Below are positions 55,564 to 64,000 of a DNA stretch of 64,000 nucleotides, piece after piece. The DNA lies in assembly GCF_014171595.1 (NCBI RefSeq), contig NZ_CP050451.1:2356001-2420000 (forward strand), read 5' to 3'. This DNA comes from Massilia sp. Se16.2.3 (lineage in GTDB: Bacteria; Pseudomonadota; Gammaproteobacteria; Burkholderiales; Burkholderiaceae_D). The notes beneath the pieces were generated by a model. That model had not been told where the DNA came from and did not search any database. It worked only from the letters and a program-made list of their open reading frames with translations. Positions within the stretch are counted from its first letter, which is position 1; each line of letters starts with the position of its first letter. A program made the translations under genes and the position numbers.

Positions 55564-56667
55564 TCAAGCCTTGTCCCCGACCTCATCCCCCAGCACATCC
55601 TCCACATACAGCATCTGCACGAGGACCTTGATGACCGCCGCCAGGGGCGTCGCCAGTGCTACGCCGGCAAAGCCGAACAGGGTGCCGAACACCAGCTGCA
55701 TGACGATGGTGAGCGCCGGCGGCAGGTCGACCGCTTTCGACTCGATCAGCGGCTGCAGCACGTAGCCTTCCACCAGCTGCACGCCGACGAAGAGCAGCAC
55801 CGTGTACAGGGCCAGGTCCGGGCTGATCGAGAACGCGATCAGCACCGCCGGGACGCCCGCCATGATCGGTCCGAGGTAGGGCACGAAATCGAGCAGGCCG
55901 GCAATGATGCCGAGGATGAGTGCCAGCGGCACCCCGAGCAGGCTCAGGCCCACCGAGGTCGCCACGCCGACGATCAGCATCGACAAGGACTTGCCCAGCA
56001 GCCAGCTGCCGAGGGTGCGGCCGATGGTCGACAGCACCTCGCGCGCACGCTGCCGCTTCGCCTGCGGCACCAGCCTGATGAAGCCGTTCGTGTACAGGGT
56101 GGGCGAGGCGGCGAAATAGATACCGACGAACAGGATGATGACGACGTTGCCGAGCGCGCCGACGACGCCGCCGAAGAACAGGCCGGCGTTCGGCACCAGC
56201 GCCGACATCTGCCTGACGAGCTGCTCGGGCGAGGGCAGCCCGGCCATTACGCGCTTGAGCATGGGATGCTCGTTGATGGCCCCTTGCAGCTGCTGCAGGG
56301 ATTTCGGTACGGTCTCGGCCAGCCGGGTCGCCTGCTCCGAGACCTGCGGCGCCATTGCCCAGCCGCCCAGGACGATCGCCGCCAGCAGCAAGACCACCAC
56401 GAGGGCGAGGGCGATCTGGCGCTTGCACTTGATGCGCCGCGCCAGCATTGCGCTCAGCTCGTAAAACAGCACGGCGCACAGGACGCAGGCAAAGGTCAGC
56501 AGCAGGGCGTCGGCCGCGAACCAGGCGGCGGCCAGCCCCAGGATGAACAGCACCCCGATACCGTCGATGATGGCCACGCGTTTCATCAGGCTGCGTGGGG
56601 CCGCTCTGGAGACCTCGTCCGTGGACGCGGCGGCGGGCCGGCCTGGGGATTCAATATGCTCGCTCAT
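55564..56667 (-). CDS. AI-2E family (PerM/YhhT) membrane transporter
   Basis: This 367-residue inner-membrane protein has seven to eight helices, such as VAIIDGIGVLFILGLAAAWF, IALALVVVLLLAAIVLGGWA and VVIILFVGIYFAASPTLY. The family core LGVPLALILGIIAGLLDFVP followed by YLGPIMAGVPAVL is intact, as is LVEGYVLQPLIESKAVDLPP. Members export AI-2 or exchange sodium and protons; the substrate here is open. It is divergent from the second csbD copy. Confidence 0.88.
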   Translation of the reverse strand: MSEHIESPGRPAAASTDEVSRAAPRSLMKRVAIIDGIGVLFILGLAAAWFAADALLLTFACVLCAVLFYELSAMLARRIKCKRQIALALVVVLLLAAIVLGGWAMAPQVSEQATRLAETVPKSLQQLQGAINEHPMLKRVMAGLPSPEQLVRQMSALVPNAGLFFGGVVGALGNVVIILFVGIYFAASPTLYTNGFIRLVPQAKRQRAREVLSTIGRTLGSWLLGKSLSMLIVGVATSVGLSLLGVPLALILGIIAGLLDFVPYLGPIMAGVPAVLIAFSISPDLALYTVLLFVGVQLVEGYVLQPLIESKAVDLPPALTIVMQLVFGTLFGFAGVALATPLAAVIKVLVQMLYVEDVLGDEVGDKA

Positions 56668-56863
56668 GATGCCCCTTGATTAACAAATTGATAAGCAAAG
56701 ACTACCATTTGTCACGCGCCGTCGCCGCATGGATGAGCTGCCGGCGCGCGCCCGCGGTATTGCAGAGCTATGTGAAGACACGCACGGAACGCGGCGGTAC
56801 GGGGGCGTATTCTGGCCTCGTCGCGCTGTCATCCGACCGCGCCTGCCACGCAAGGAGATCATC

Positions 56864-57043
56864 ATGAACAAGGACCAGGTCGAAGGCAAACTGCAAGACA
56901 TCGGCGGCAAGATTCAGGAAGAAGCCGGCAAGCTGGTCGGCAACCCCGAGCAGCAGGTCAAGTGACTGAAGAACCAGGTCGAAGGCAAGACCCAGGAGAA
57001 ATACGGCGACGCCAAGGAATCCCTGCGCGACGCCACCAACTAA
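56864..57043 (+). pseudogene. CsbD-family protein (second copy) interrupted by an in-frame TGA
   Basis: The frame starts NKDQVEGKLQDIGGKIQEEA after AAGGAG. It meets TGA at 56963-56965, then continues in the same frame as LKNQVEGKTQEKYGDAKESL to a TAA at 57041. In the first copy the same position is glycine GGA, so a single G to T change explains the stop. Without it the protein would be 59 residues, the family size. It is either a recent nonsense mutation or a sequence error. The TAA is immediately followed by a palindromic element. Confidence 0.8.
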
Positions 57044-57200
57044 GAGCCTATCCCGGTAGTCCGGAGTCGCTGCTGGCGCGCCTGACAAACGCGTGCTGCG
57101 TTGCTCGTCGTTGCATGGCCAGCCATGCGGCCTCCTCGCGCCTTGCCCGCGCTTGCCATGCATCGCCACCAGCTTTCCCCGGACTACCGGGATAGGCTCT
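57043..57200. repeat. 158-bp MITE-like palindromic element after the second csbD copy
   Basis: Perfect 22-bp terminal inverted repeats occupy 57043-57064 and 57179-57200, beginning AGAGCCTATCCCGG on the left. The exact middle is a perfect hairpin GCATGGC-CA-GCCATGC (57113-57128). It has no coding capacity. The GAGCCTATCCC-type end is like the terminal repeats of IS elements, so a non-autonomous derivative is likely (inference). The core resembles the element at 14136-14295. Confidence 0.78.
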
Positions 57201-57229
57201 AAGCTGCTCCAAGCGGCGCCCTGACGAAA

Positions 57230-57268
57230 AAACGGCCCCGGCGCGTGATGCGCCGGGGCCGTTTCTTT
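57230..57268. terminator. Bidirectional intrinsic terminator
   Basis: A perfect 15-bp stem (57230-57244 with 57250-57264), AAACGGCCCCGGCGC and its complement around GTGAT, is flanked by A and T runs on both sides. It serves the convergent beta-helix gene on the minus strand and the csbD side on the plus strand. Confidence 0.88.
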
Positions 57269-57311
57269 ACGAGCGTACCGCTGCCGCCTTGCGAAGGCAG
57301 CGTGCCCGGGC

Positions 57312-58511
57312 TTACTGCACTTCGAAGGCGCCGATGTCGATCTTGCCGCCCAGCGTGCTGCGGGTCGTGTACGAAGCGGTGTGCTTGTAGCTCGACGTTG
57401 CCTTCAGCGACAGGCCGCCCGCCGAGTTGCCTGGTGTCGAGCCTGCGTTGACGATTTGCAGGTTATCGGTCACGCGCAGGTCGTAGGCGGCGCGGTTGAC
57501 GAAGCTCGGTGCCAGCGACTGGAAGTTGGTCGTCTTGACCGCCGTCGCCTGGTTGGTGATGCTGCCGTAGCCGCTGAACAGGTTGTTGATCAGCTTGGCC
57601 GGCGTGGTCACGTTCTTGCTGACCACGACGAAGGTGCCACGGGTGCTGTCGTCGTTCACGAAGGTATTGTTCACCACGTACAGGTCGGTCTTGCGGTCGC
57701 CCACGCCTTCTTCACCGTAGGACACCAGGATCGGGTTGTTGCCGCCGGTCGGCTGCATGATCACGTTGCCGGTGATATAGGTGGTGCCGCCGTTCGGCAC
57801 GTTGATCTCGTAGCTCGGACGGCCCGAAGCGGTCGTGCCGGTTTCGCCGGTACGCAGGCTCGAGAAGCGGTTGTACGCGATGGTGTTGTACAGCGCGCGC
57901 GTCTTCAGGTTGTGGCCGACATTGGCATCGTGCGAATAGTTGTAGCGGAAGGTCAGCTTCGCCACTTTGCCGATGTAGATGTTGTGGCTGTAGCCGTCGC
58001 CGTAGCCGTTGTGGCCGAACTCGTTGCGCTCCAGCGTGACGGTGCTGGCGGTGTTGACGCCGCTCAGGATGCCGTTTTCGTTATCGTGCAGGAACGAGTT
58101 ACGCAGCGTGAAGTTGGTGCCTTCCAGGCGCAGGGCGGCGCCGTTCTTGTCGACGACCTTCGCGCCAACCATCTCGACATTGTCGATGACGATGTTGCTG
58201 CCGACGACGATCCAGGTGCCCTTGCCGAGAGCGTTCTTGCCGGCGGCATCGATCTTCGGACGGCCGTTCACGCCGCGGATGGTCAGGTTGCTCTTGTAGA
58301 TGGCGCAGACGTCGCCCGAATAGGTGGCGGCCTGGATTTCAATGGTGTCGCCGGTCTGTGCGGCGGCAAATGCCTTGCATGGGGTCGCGTAAGTCTTGCC
58401 TGCGCCGACGCTGAGAATGGCTGCCGAAGCCGGGGCCGCGATTGCGGCGCCCAGGACGAGGGCGGAGGCGGCCAGGGTGATGCGGGTAGCGCTGATACGG
58501 ATGGCTTGCAT
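57312..58511 (-). CDS. Exported right-handed parallel beta-helix protein
   Basis: This 399-residue protein has a start at 58511 after GGAAGA; the longer open frame lacks support. The signal peptide ends AAPASA. From residue 50 it shows pectate-lyase-like PbH1 repeats with Asn/His ladders: NLTIRGVNGRPKIDAAGKNA, NIVIDNVEMVGAKVVD, NFTLRNSFLHDNENGIL, NIYIGKVAKLTFRYNYSHDA and DLYVVNNTFVND. Two cysteines near the start (ATPCKAF, GDVCAIY) could form a disulfide. Such folds bind or cleave polysaccharide; no catalytic set is obvious, so enzyme activity is open. Confidence 0.82.
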   Translation of the reverse strand: MQAIRISATRITLAASALVLGAAIAAPASAAILSVGAGKTYATPCKAFAAAQTGDTIEIQAATYSGDVCAIYKSNLTIRGVNGRPKIDAAGKNALGKGTWIVVGSNIVIDNVEMVGAKVVDKNGAALRLEGTNFTLRNSFLHDNENGILSGVNTASTVTLERNEFGHNGYGDGYSHNIYIGKVAKLTFRYNYSHDANVGHNLKTRALYNTIAYNRFSSLRTGETGTTASGRPSYEINVPNGGTTYITGNVIMQPTGGNNPILVSYGEEGVGDRKTDLYVVNNTFVNDDSTRGTFVVVSKNVTTPAKLINNLFSGYGSITNQATAVKTTNFQSLAPSFVNRAAYDLRVTDNLQIVNAGSTPGNSAGGLSLKATSSYKHTASYTTRSTLGGKIDIGAFEVQ

Positions 58512-58882
58512 GTTGAATCTTCCTTGTGTGTGCCCGCTCGTTTGAGCGTGTCTGTAGATCAGGAACATGCAGAATACCGCGAGGAATTAATTCCGTGTGG
58601 ATATATTTCAAGGTGGATTGCTAACGCCAGGACACATAGTTCACAATTCTCATAGGAAAGGAAGTGCATTTGCGGGCAAATGCAACTACAAAAAAAATTT
58701 TGATAGTGTCCCTATTTCGCAACAAAGGCCGTTGACTTTTTGTTGAGTTGTCAGAAATTTTGTGTAATGCCCGGCAACTATCGAGCTAAAAAGACAAAAA
58801 AGGCCGGCAAGCCATGTTGGCGTGCCGGCCCGGATAGTCCGGAAGGCAAACAGCGCTTCCAGAGTCGCCTGTCGATGCCAGG
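58512..58882. promoter_or_regulatory. Intergenic region with a palindrome upstream of the beta-helix gene
   Basis: No gene is seen. TGCATTTGC (58665-58673) and GCAAATGCA (58676-58684) form a perfect inverted repeat around GG, 154 bases before the beta-helix start, and could be an operator. The stretch 58600-58760 is clearly AT-richer than its surroundings. Confidence 0.4.
58796..58830 (-). terminator. Intrinsic terminator of the DPP IV-like gene
   Basis: GGCCGGCA (58802-58809) pairs with TGCCGGCC (58823-58830). Read on the minus strand the hairpin is followed by six T residues (58801-58796), about 53 bases after the peptidase stop. Confidence 0.82.
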
Positions 58883-61102
58883 TCAGCGCGGTGTCGTGCC
58901 GCCCAGGTTTTTCTTGAAGAAGTTTTCGATCAGCCCATACACGTGGCGCTGGCTGGTGCGTCCCGAGATGCCGTGCTTGGCGCCCGGATAGGTCATCAGC
59001 TCGAACTGCACGTTGCGTTTCACCAGTTCGTCGATCAGGCGCGTGCTGTTGGTGAACAGCACATTGTCGTCGGCCATGCCATGCACCAGCAGCAGCGGCG
59101 ACTTCAAGCCATCGAGGTGGGCGAACACGCCGCTACGGGCGTAGGCGTCCGGGTCCGACTTCGGCGTGGCGCCGACGAACTGCTCGGTGTAGTGGGTGTC
59201 GTACAGCGACCAGTCGGTCACCGGCGCCACCGACACGCCCATCGCGATCTTGTCGGATGCGGCAGCGAGCAGGCGCAGGGTCATGAAGCCGCCATAGCTC
59301 CAGCCGAACACGCCGACGCGCTTCGGATCGACAAAGCTCTGCTGCGCCAGCCAGTCGACGCCGGTCAGCTGGTCCTCGACTTCATATTTGCCCAGGTTGT
59401 TATAGATGACATCGGTAAAGGCGCGTTCGCGGCGGCTCGAACCGCGGTTGTCCAGCGTGAACACCACGAAGCCCTGCTGCGCCATGTACTGGTTGAAGTA
59501 ATTGCCCCAGGTCCGGGTCACGCGCTGCGAATGCGGGCCGCCATAGGTGAAGAGGAAGACCGGATACTTCTTCGTCGCATCGAAACCGGCCGGCTTGATC
59601 ATCGAGTAATGCAGCGTCTGGCCATCGTGCGCCTTGATGGTGCCGAATTCGGTGGGCAGGTGGTCGGGCAGGTACTTCGCGTACGGGTGGCTTGCGTTCA
59701 GCTCGTTATGCTCGAGCCATTGCACCATGGCGCCATCGGCGCGGCGGATGGAAATCTGCGGCGGGGTGTCCGGATTCGAGTAGGTGTCGACGAAAATCTT
59801 GCCGTTGCTTGCGAATGCCGACCCGTGCCAGCCGTCGCCCTGGGTGACGCGCGCAGGCTTGCTGGCCGTGCTGCCATCGAGCGCCAGCGCATAGGTCTGC
59901 TTGTCGATGACGGCGTCGCGGTTCGAGGCGACGTACACCTTGCCGGCGTTCTCGTCCACGGCGAGCACGCCGTCGATGCCCCATTCGCCGCGCGAGATCG
60001 GGTGCAGCAGCTTGCCGTTCAGGTCGTACAGATAGAGATGGTTGCGGCCGCTACGTTCGGAGGCCCAGATAAAGGCATTGCGTTTCTTCAGGAAGCGCAG
60101 GTCGTCGTGAATGCTGACCCAGGTCTTCGAGGTCTCGGTGAGCAGCGGACGCTGCGCCAGCGTGGCGGCATCCACGCCGACCAGGTCCAGGCGCTTCTGG
60201 TCGCGCGTCTGGCGCTGGTAGGCCAGGGTCTTCGCATCCGCGCTCCAGTCGGCGCGCACCAGGTAGATGTCCTTTTCGGGGCCCAGGTCCACCTTGCGCG
60301 ACACGCCGGTTTCCGGCGACACGATGAAGAGGTCGACCAGCACGTTCGGGTCGCCCGCGGCAGGGTAGTGCTGGTCGATCACTTCGGTACGGTCGGCGAA
60401 GATTTCGAAGCGGCGTGCCACCGGCACCGGCGCTTCGTCGTAGCGTTTATAGGCGATTGCGGAATCGTCCGGCGCCCAGTAGTAGCCGGTGGTCTGGTCC
60501 ATTTCTTCCTGGGCCACGAACTCCGCTTCGGCGTTGTGCACGGTGCCCTTGCCATCGTTCGTGAGCTGGCGCTCGGCACCGCTCTTCAGGTCGACCACGA
60601 CCAGGTTCTGGTCACGCACGAACGAAACGTAGCGGCCGCGCGGCGAAATCTTCGCGTCCAGCACATTGCCGGAAGCAACCTTGCGTGCCGCGTCCGGTGT
60701 CGCCACGTCCACCAGGTACAGGTCGCCGGCGATCGGCACCAGCAGCTGCTTGCCGCTCGGTGCCCAGCTATAAGTAATGATGCCCGACAGCCCGGCCGTA
60801 CGCGCGCGTTCGCGGCGTGCCTTTTCCTCGAGCGACAGGTTCTCGTTGGGAACGAGCTTCCTGGAGTCGACCAGCAGGCGCGTGGTCTTGTCCTTCATGT
60901 TGTATTCCCACAGGTCCTGCTGGAACTGGTTGTCCTGCCGGCCGCGCAGGAAAGTCACGCGTTCGCCGTCGGGCGACACCTTGACGTTTTTGACGCCGGG
61001 GCCGGCAAGCGAGGGTTCGCCATGGATGCGGTCGAGGGTCAGGCGTTCCGCGGAAGCGGGCGCAGCCGCGAGCACGGCCAGGAGGCAGAGGAGAAGGCGC
61101 AT
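58883..61102 (-). CDS. S9-family prolyl peptidase, dipeptidyl peptidase IV-like, exported
   Basis: This 739-residue serine peptidase has a signal peptide MRLLLCLLAVLAAAPASA. The N-terminal beta-propeller (about 30-480) carries the DPP IV double-Glu site in AEAEFVAQEEMDQTTGYYWA. The alpha/beta-hydrolase domain has nucleophile S602 in GWSYGGF, the acid in GMADDNVLF and H710 in AKHGIS. It should cleave X-Pro dipeptides from peptide N-termini in the periplasm. The length is normal. A terminator follows on its strand. Confidence 0.93.
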   Translation of the reverse strand: MRLLLCLLAVLAAAPASAERLTLDRIHGEPSLAGPGVKNVKVSPDGERVTFLRGRQDNQFQQDLWEYNMKDKTTRLLVDSRKLVPNENLSLEEKARRERARTAGLSGIITYSWAPSGKQLLVPIAGDLYLVDVATPDAARKVASGNVLDAKISPRGRYVSFVRDQNLVVVDLKSGAERQLTNDGKGTVHNAEAEFVAQEEMDQTTGYYWAPDDSAIAYKRYDEAPVPVARRFEIFADRTEVIDQHYPAAGDPNVLVDLFIVSPETGVSRKVDLGPEKDIYLVRADWSADAKTLAYQRQTRDQKRLDLVGVDAATLAQRPLLTETSKTWVSIHDDLRFLKKRNAFIWASERSGRNHLYLYDLNGKLLHPISRGEWGIDGVLAVDENAGKVYVASNRDAVIDKQTYALALDGSTASKPARVTQGDGWHGSAFASNGKIFVDTYSNPDTPPQISIRRADGAMVQWLEHNELNASHPYAKYLPDHLPTEFGTIKAHDGQTLHYSMIKPAGFDATKKYPVFLFTYGGPHSQRVTRTWGNYFNQYMAQQGFVVFTLDNRGSSRRERAFTDVIYNNLGKYEVEDQLTGVDWLAQQSFVDPKRVGVFGWSYGGFMTLRLLAAASDKIAMGVSVAPVTDWSLYDTHYTEQFVGATPKSDPDAYARSGVFAHLDGLKSPLLLVHGMADDNVLFTNSTRLIDELVKRNVQFELMTYPGAKHGISGRTSQRHVYGLIENFFKKNLGGTTPR

Positions 61103-61232
61103 TGATTGTCTCGTAGGAAGTTAGCTATATGCAACGGACGAGACGATACCAGAGTCGCCCTCTAAAAGCAGTACATACCGCGCAGTACACACCGGTGATG
61201 AATGCACCGGCGACGCAGCCCCGGGGAGCGGG

Positions 61233-62633
61233 TCAGCCGGCCGCGCGTATCTTCTGGCGCGACAGGCGGTCGAACGACCAGGTCAGCAGCACGGCGGCAA
61301 TCGTCAGGCCCAGCACGAGGCCGATCCAGAAACCGGTCGATTCCATCGGCGCGGCAGGAGAACCGGCGAACCAGCCAGGCGCGATGCCGAGGATATAGCC
61401 GAGCGGCAGCGAGAAGCCCCAGAAGGCGACCAGCTGGATGATCATCGGCGGGCGCGTGACCTGGTAGCCGCGGATCGCCGAGGCGGTGGCCACCTGGGTG
61501 GCGTCCGACAGCTGGAACAGGGCGGCGAACAACAGCAGGTGCACGCACGCTTCCTGCACCGCCGGATCCGACGTGTAGGCGCGTGCGATCTCCCAGCGGA
61601 ACAGGGCGATGCAGGCCGCCGACAGCACGCCGAACGCGACCGACATGGCGACACCCACCCAGGCGACGAAGCGCGCCCGTACCGGATTGCCTTCGCCCAT
61701 CGCCTGGCCGACGCGCGTGAGCAGGCCAATGCCGAAGCTGAGCGGCACCATGAACACGAGCGAGGCGAAGTTCAGCGCGATCTGGTGCGCCGACACCTGC
61801 ACCACGCCGAAACGCGCCACCAGCAGGCTGATCAGGCCGAAGGCGCTGACCTCGGCAAAATAGGTGATGCCGATCGGGATGCCCAGGCGCAGCATCTCGC
61901 GGATTTCCTGCCAGTCCGGCCCTTCCCAGCCCGTGAACGGATAGGTCATGCGGTAGGCCGGCGAGAACCTGATCCAGGCCAGCATGGCAAACAGCATGCC
62001 GTACATGCCCACGGCGGTGGACACCGCGCAGCCGACCGCCCCCATGCGCGGGAAGCCCCAGTTGCCGTAGACCAGCAGCCAGTTGCTGGCCACGTTGAAG
62101 AGCAGGCCGAGGATGGCGATGATCATGATCGGCTTGGTCTGGTTGATGCTGGTCGTGTAGCCGTAGAGTGCGCGGTAGCAGGCAAAGGCCGGCATGCCGA
62201 CGCTGATCACGTGCAGGAAGAGGGAAGCGCGGTCGGCCACGGCCTGCTCCAGGCCGATGTGGTCGAACAGCAGGGTGCACAGATTCGCCGCCAGCAGGGC
62301 GACCAGGCCGATGAAGAGTCCCTTCCACAAGGACTGGCGCACCGAATGCGGAATCTTGTCGTAGCGGGCGCCGCCGATCTCGTGCGCGACCACGGTATTG
62401 ATCGACATCATCGTGCCCATGACGGTGACCAGCACGATCGACCATACCGAGGTGCCCAGCGACACCGCCGCCAGTTCGGCCGCGCTGACGTGGCCCGTCA
62501 TCGCCACGTCGGCCACGCCCATGCCGACGGTGGCCAGCTGGCCGACCAGCATCGGCCAGGACAGTTTCCAGAGCGTGGCGATCTCCGCGCGGACGGGAGA
62601 GGAAGGCGGGCTGAGCGTGGCGGTGGAAGTCAT
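61233..62633 (-). CDS. MATE-family multidrug efflux transporter (NorM-like)
   Basis: This 466-residue inner-membrane antiporter has about twelve helices. The start at 62633 gives MTSTATLSPPSSPVRAEIAT and then LWKLSWPMLVGQLATVGMGV, the MATE first helix. Family blocks VADVAMTGHVSAAELAAVSL and YTTSINQTKPIMIIAILGLL are intact. The second half repeats the pattern (LGIPIGITYFAEVSAFGLIS, VSAHQIALNFASLVFMVPLS), with the late loop around SAIRGYQVTRPPM. It exports cationic compounds using sodium or proton gradients. Confidence 0.92.
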   Translation of the reverse strand: MTSTATLSPPSSPVRAEIATLWKLSWPMLVGQLATVGMGVADVAMTGHVSAAELAAVSLGTSVWSIVLVTVMGTMMSINTVVAHEIGGARYDKIPHSVRQSLWKGLFIGLVALLAANLCTLLFDHIGLEQAVADRASLFLHVISVGMPAFACYRALYGYTTSINQTKPIMIIAILGLLFNVASNWLLVYGNWGFPRMGAVGCAVSTAVGMYGMLFAMLAWIRFSPAYRMTYPFTGWEGPDWQEIREMLRLGIPIGITYFAEVSAFGLISLLVARFGVVQVSAHQIALNFASLVFMVPLSFGIGLLTRVGQAMGEGNPVRARFVAWVGVAMSVAFGVLSAACIALFRWEIARAYTSDPAVQEACVHLLLFAALFQLSDATQVATASAIRGYQVTRPPMIIQLVAFWGFSLPLGYILGIAPGWFAGSPAAPMESTGFWIGLVLGLTIAAVLLTWSFDRLSRQKIRAAG

Positions 62634-62833
62634 GGGGTGCACGGCGGTCGAAAGCCCGATTTTACTGTCTAACTGATAAGGCCGTGGCGGAGAGCGGCTT
62701 GCGTGCGCTGCTCGCCCCGGCGCAGAGGCAAAACATTGTTTTCGGACGCACTGTCCCCATTTATGGAGGGACCGCAGCGTGGCCCGGAAGGGCGCCGCGC
62801 TGCACCGACTTCTCACCATTCCGGGAGTGCACT

Positions 62834-63735
62834 GTGGAATACAAGGACTATTACCAGACCCTTGGCGTCGACAGGGGCGCGTCCGCGGACGACATCAAGA
62901 AGGCGTACCGCAAGCTGGTGCGCAAGTACCACCCCGATGTCAGCAAGCATGAGGACGCGGACAGGAAAACCAAGGAACTCAACGAGGCTTACGGGGTACT
63001 GGGCGACCCCGACAAGCGTGCTGCCTACGACATGCTGGGCACGGACGGGCATGCCGGCGGCGACTTCCGCCCGCCGCCAGGCTGGGAAGGCTTCGACTTC
63101 GGCGGCGTGGGTGCCGACGATTTCTTTGCCGACCTGTTTGCCCAGGCCGGACGGCCGCGCCGCGGCCATGGCTTCGAGATGCGCGGCGACGACATCCACG
63201 CGACGATCACGATCGACCTGCAGGACGCCTACCGCGGCGCCACGCGCACGGTGAGCCTCCAGGTGCCGCGCCGCATGGGGCCGGGACGCGCCGCCGTGCA
63301 GGAAAAAAGCTCACCGTGACGATTCCGAAAGGCGTGACGCCGGGCCAGCAGCTGCGCTTGGCTGGGCAGGGCCACGAGGGACATGGCGGCGCCGCGCCGG
63401 GCGACCTCTACCTCGAGATCCGGTTCGCGCCCGACCCGCGCTACCGCATCGACGGCGTCCACGTGCACCAGGCGGTGCCGGTCACGCCCCGGGAGGCGGC
63501 GCTGGGCGGCAGCGTGTCCGTGCCGACGCCAGGCGGCACGGTCGAGGTCACGGTGCCGGCGGGCTCGCAAAGCGGACGCAAGCTTCGCCTGAAGGGCCGC
63601 GGCCTGCCGGGCAAGGTGCCGGGCGACCTCTACCCGGTGCTGGACGTGGTGCTGCCGCCCGCCAATAACGACAAGGCGCGTGCGCTCTACCAGGCCATGG
63701 CGCGCGACCTGGCGTTCAACCCGCGGGCGGCGTAG
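62834..63735 (+). CDS. DnaJ-class co-chaperone, CbpA-like, frameshifted as sequenced
   Basis: Repaired length is 300 residues. The GTG at 62834 follows GGGAG. The J-domain has YYQTLGVDRGASADDIKKAY and HPD at residues 33-35. A Gly/Phe-rich linker follows, with no zinc-finger, as in CbpA. One base is missing in the run of six A near 63306; the C-terminal substrate domains then read KLTVTIPKGVTPGQQLRLAG, GDLYLEIRFAPDPRYRIDG and LKGRGLPGKVPGDLYPVLDV. It works with DnaK. Confidence 0.87.
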
Positions 63736-63884
63736 CGCCTGCCATGCGCACGGCCGGGAAGCGTGCAGGCTGTTTCGCGTCTGCCGGTGCGGGCACGGCT
63801 TGCCTGAAGCGCGCGCCGTGCGCGCCGCTGTCCTCCTAGAATCGGTGCCAGATGATTCACATTTACCAATTTCGAGGAGGTCAC

Positions 63885-64000
63885 ATGGAACAGAGCGGTA
63901 ATGGAGCGCTGCACGGCAAGAAGGTAGCGGTGCTGATGACGGACGGCGTCGAGCAGGTCGAGTACACGGGGCCGCGCAATTTCCTCGAGCAGCATGGTGC
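63885..64000 (+). CDS. DJ-1/PfpI-family protein, N-terminal fragment
   Basis: The window ends 38 codons into this gene. GAGGAGG lies seven bases before the ATG, and the protein begins MEQSGNGALHGKKVAVLMTD then GVEQVEYTGPRNFLEQHG, the opening strand and helix of DJ-1/PfpI general-stress proteins or deglycases. The catalytic cysteine would lie beyond the window. Confidence 0.75.
   Translation, partial: MEQSGNGALHGKKVAVLMTDGVEQVEYTGPRNFLEQHG

Noticed and set aside
56963..56965. TGA in csbD as a selenocysteine codon
   Set aside because: The aligned residue is glycine, not cysteine, and no SECIS-like hairpin directly follows.

Overview
The window is GC-rich (about 65 percent by eye) and reads as a chromosomal segment of a betaproteobacterium, most likely an Oxalobacteraceae member of the Massilia/Telluria/Duganella group. 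The reasons are the rpsP-rimM-trmD-rplS cluster, the DUF3579 and CobD/CbiB-like genes, the GspA/GspB pair, FliA-type flagellar promoters, the bufferin cluster and a large set of secreted peptidases. No tRNA, rRNA, CRISPR array or intact insertion sequence was recognised.

Layout. 1-21.8 kb is mostly conserved: a glycerophosphodiester phosphodiesterase, alaS, an OmpA-family protein, a TusA-like protein, etfBA with an acyl-CoA dehydrogenase, a polyproline lipoprotein, the ribosomal/tRNA modification operon, a Nudix CoA pyrophosphatase, a CobD/CbiB-like protein, a CBS protein, an M16 peptidase and an SDR. 21.8-26.6 kb is a minus-strand N-acetylglucosamine operon (nagK-nagA-nagB-II-nagZ) behind a clear sigma-70 promoter with tandem operator-like half sites. 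26.8-33.1 kb is a lower-GC accessory island of type VI secretion cargo: VgrG with a transthyretin-like tail, a Tle4-like lipase, a Tli4-like immunity protein and a PAAR tip. 33-41 kb has a membrane-anchored Cys-tailed protein, a repetitive GIN/DUF2807 protein, a PF10118 hydrolase, gspA-gspB, mobB and a FliA-driven YjfB motility protein. 41-43 kb is a bufA1-bufB-bufC metallophore cluster. 43-64 kb mixes secreted peptidases (M12-like, M1, M13, S9/DPP IV) with fumC, a FimV-like protein, fliT, two CsbD genes, an AI-2E/PerM permease, a beta-helix protein, a MATE pump, a CbpA-like co-chaperone and the start of a DJ-1/PfpI gene.

Two themes cut across the genes. First, about 19 single-base frame breaks affect 12 genes, all right of 21.8 kb. 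Many fall in G, C, A or T runs, and housekeeping fumC carries two of them, so most are probably sequence errors; lengths given for these genes assume the breaks are repaired. Second, short palindromic repeats occur in intergenic space: two REP/BIME-like elements (973-1144 and 7613-7715) and two 158-160 bp near-perfect palindromes (14136-14295 and 57043-57200) with a related core. Three of the four touch or supply the stop codon of the gene before them.

Functionally the segment suggests a motile, predatory or polymer-degrading soil or water bacterium. It would take up amino sugars and peptides, oxidise fatty acids through ETF, compete by T6SS phospholipase delivery and buffer metals in the periplasm.
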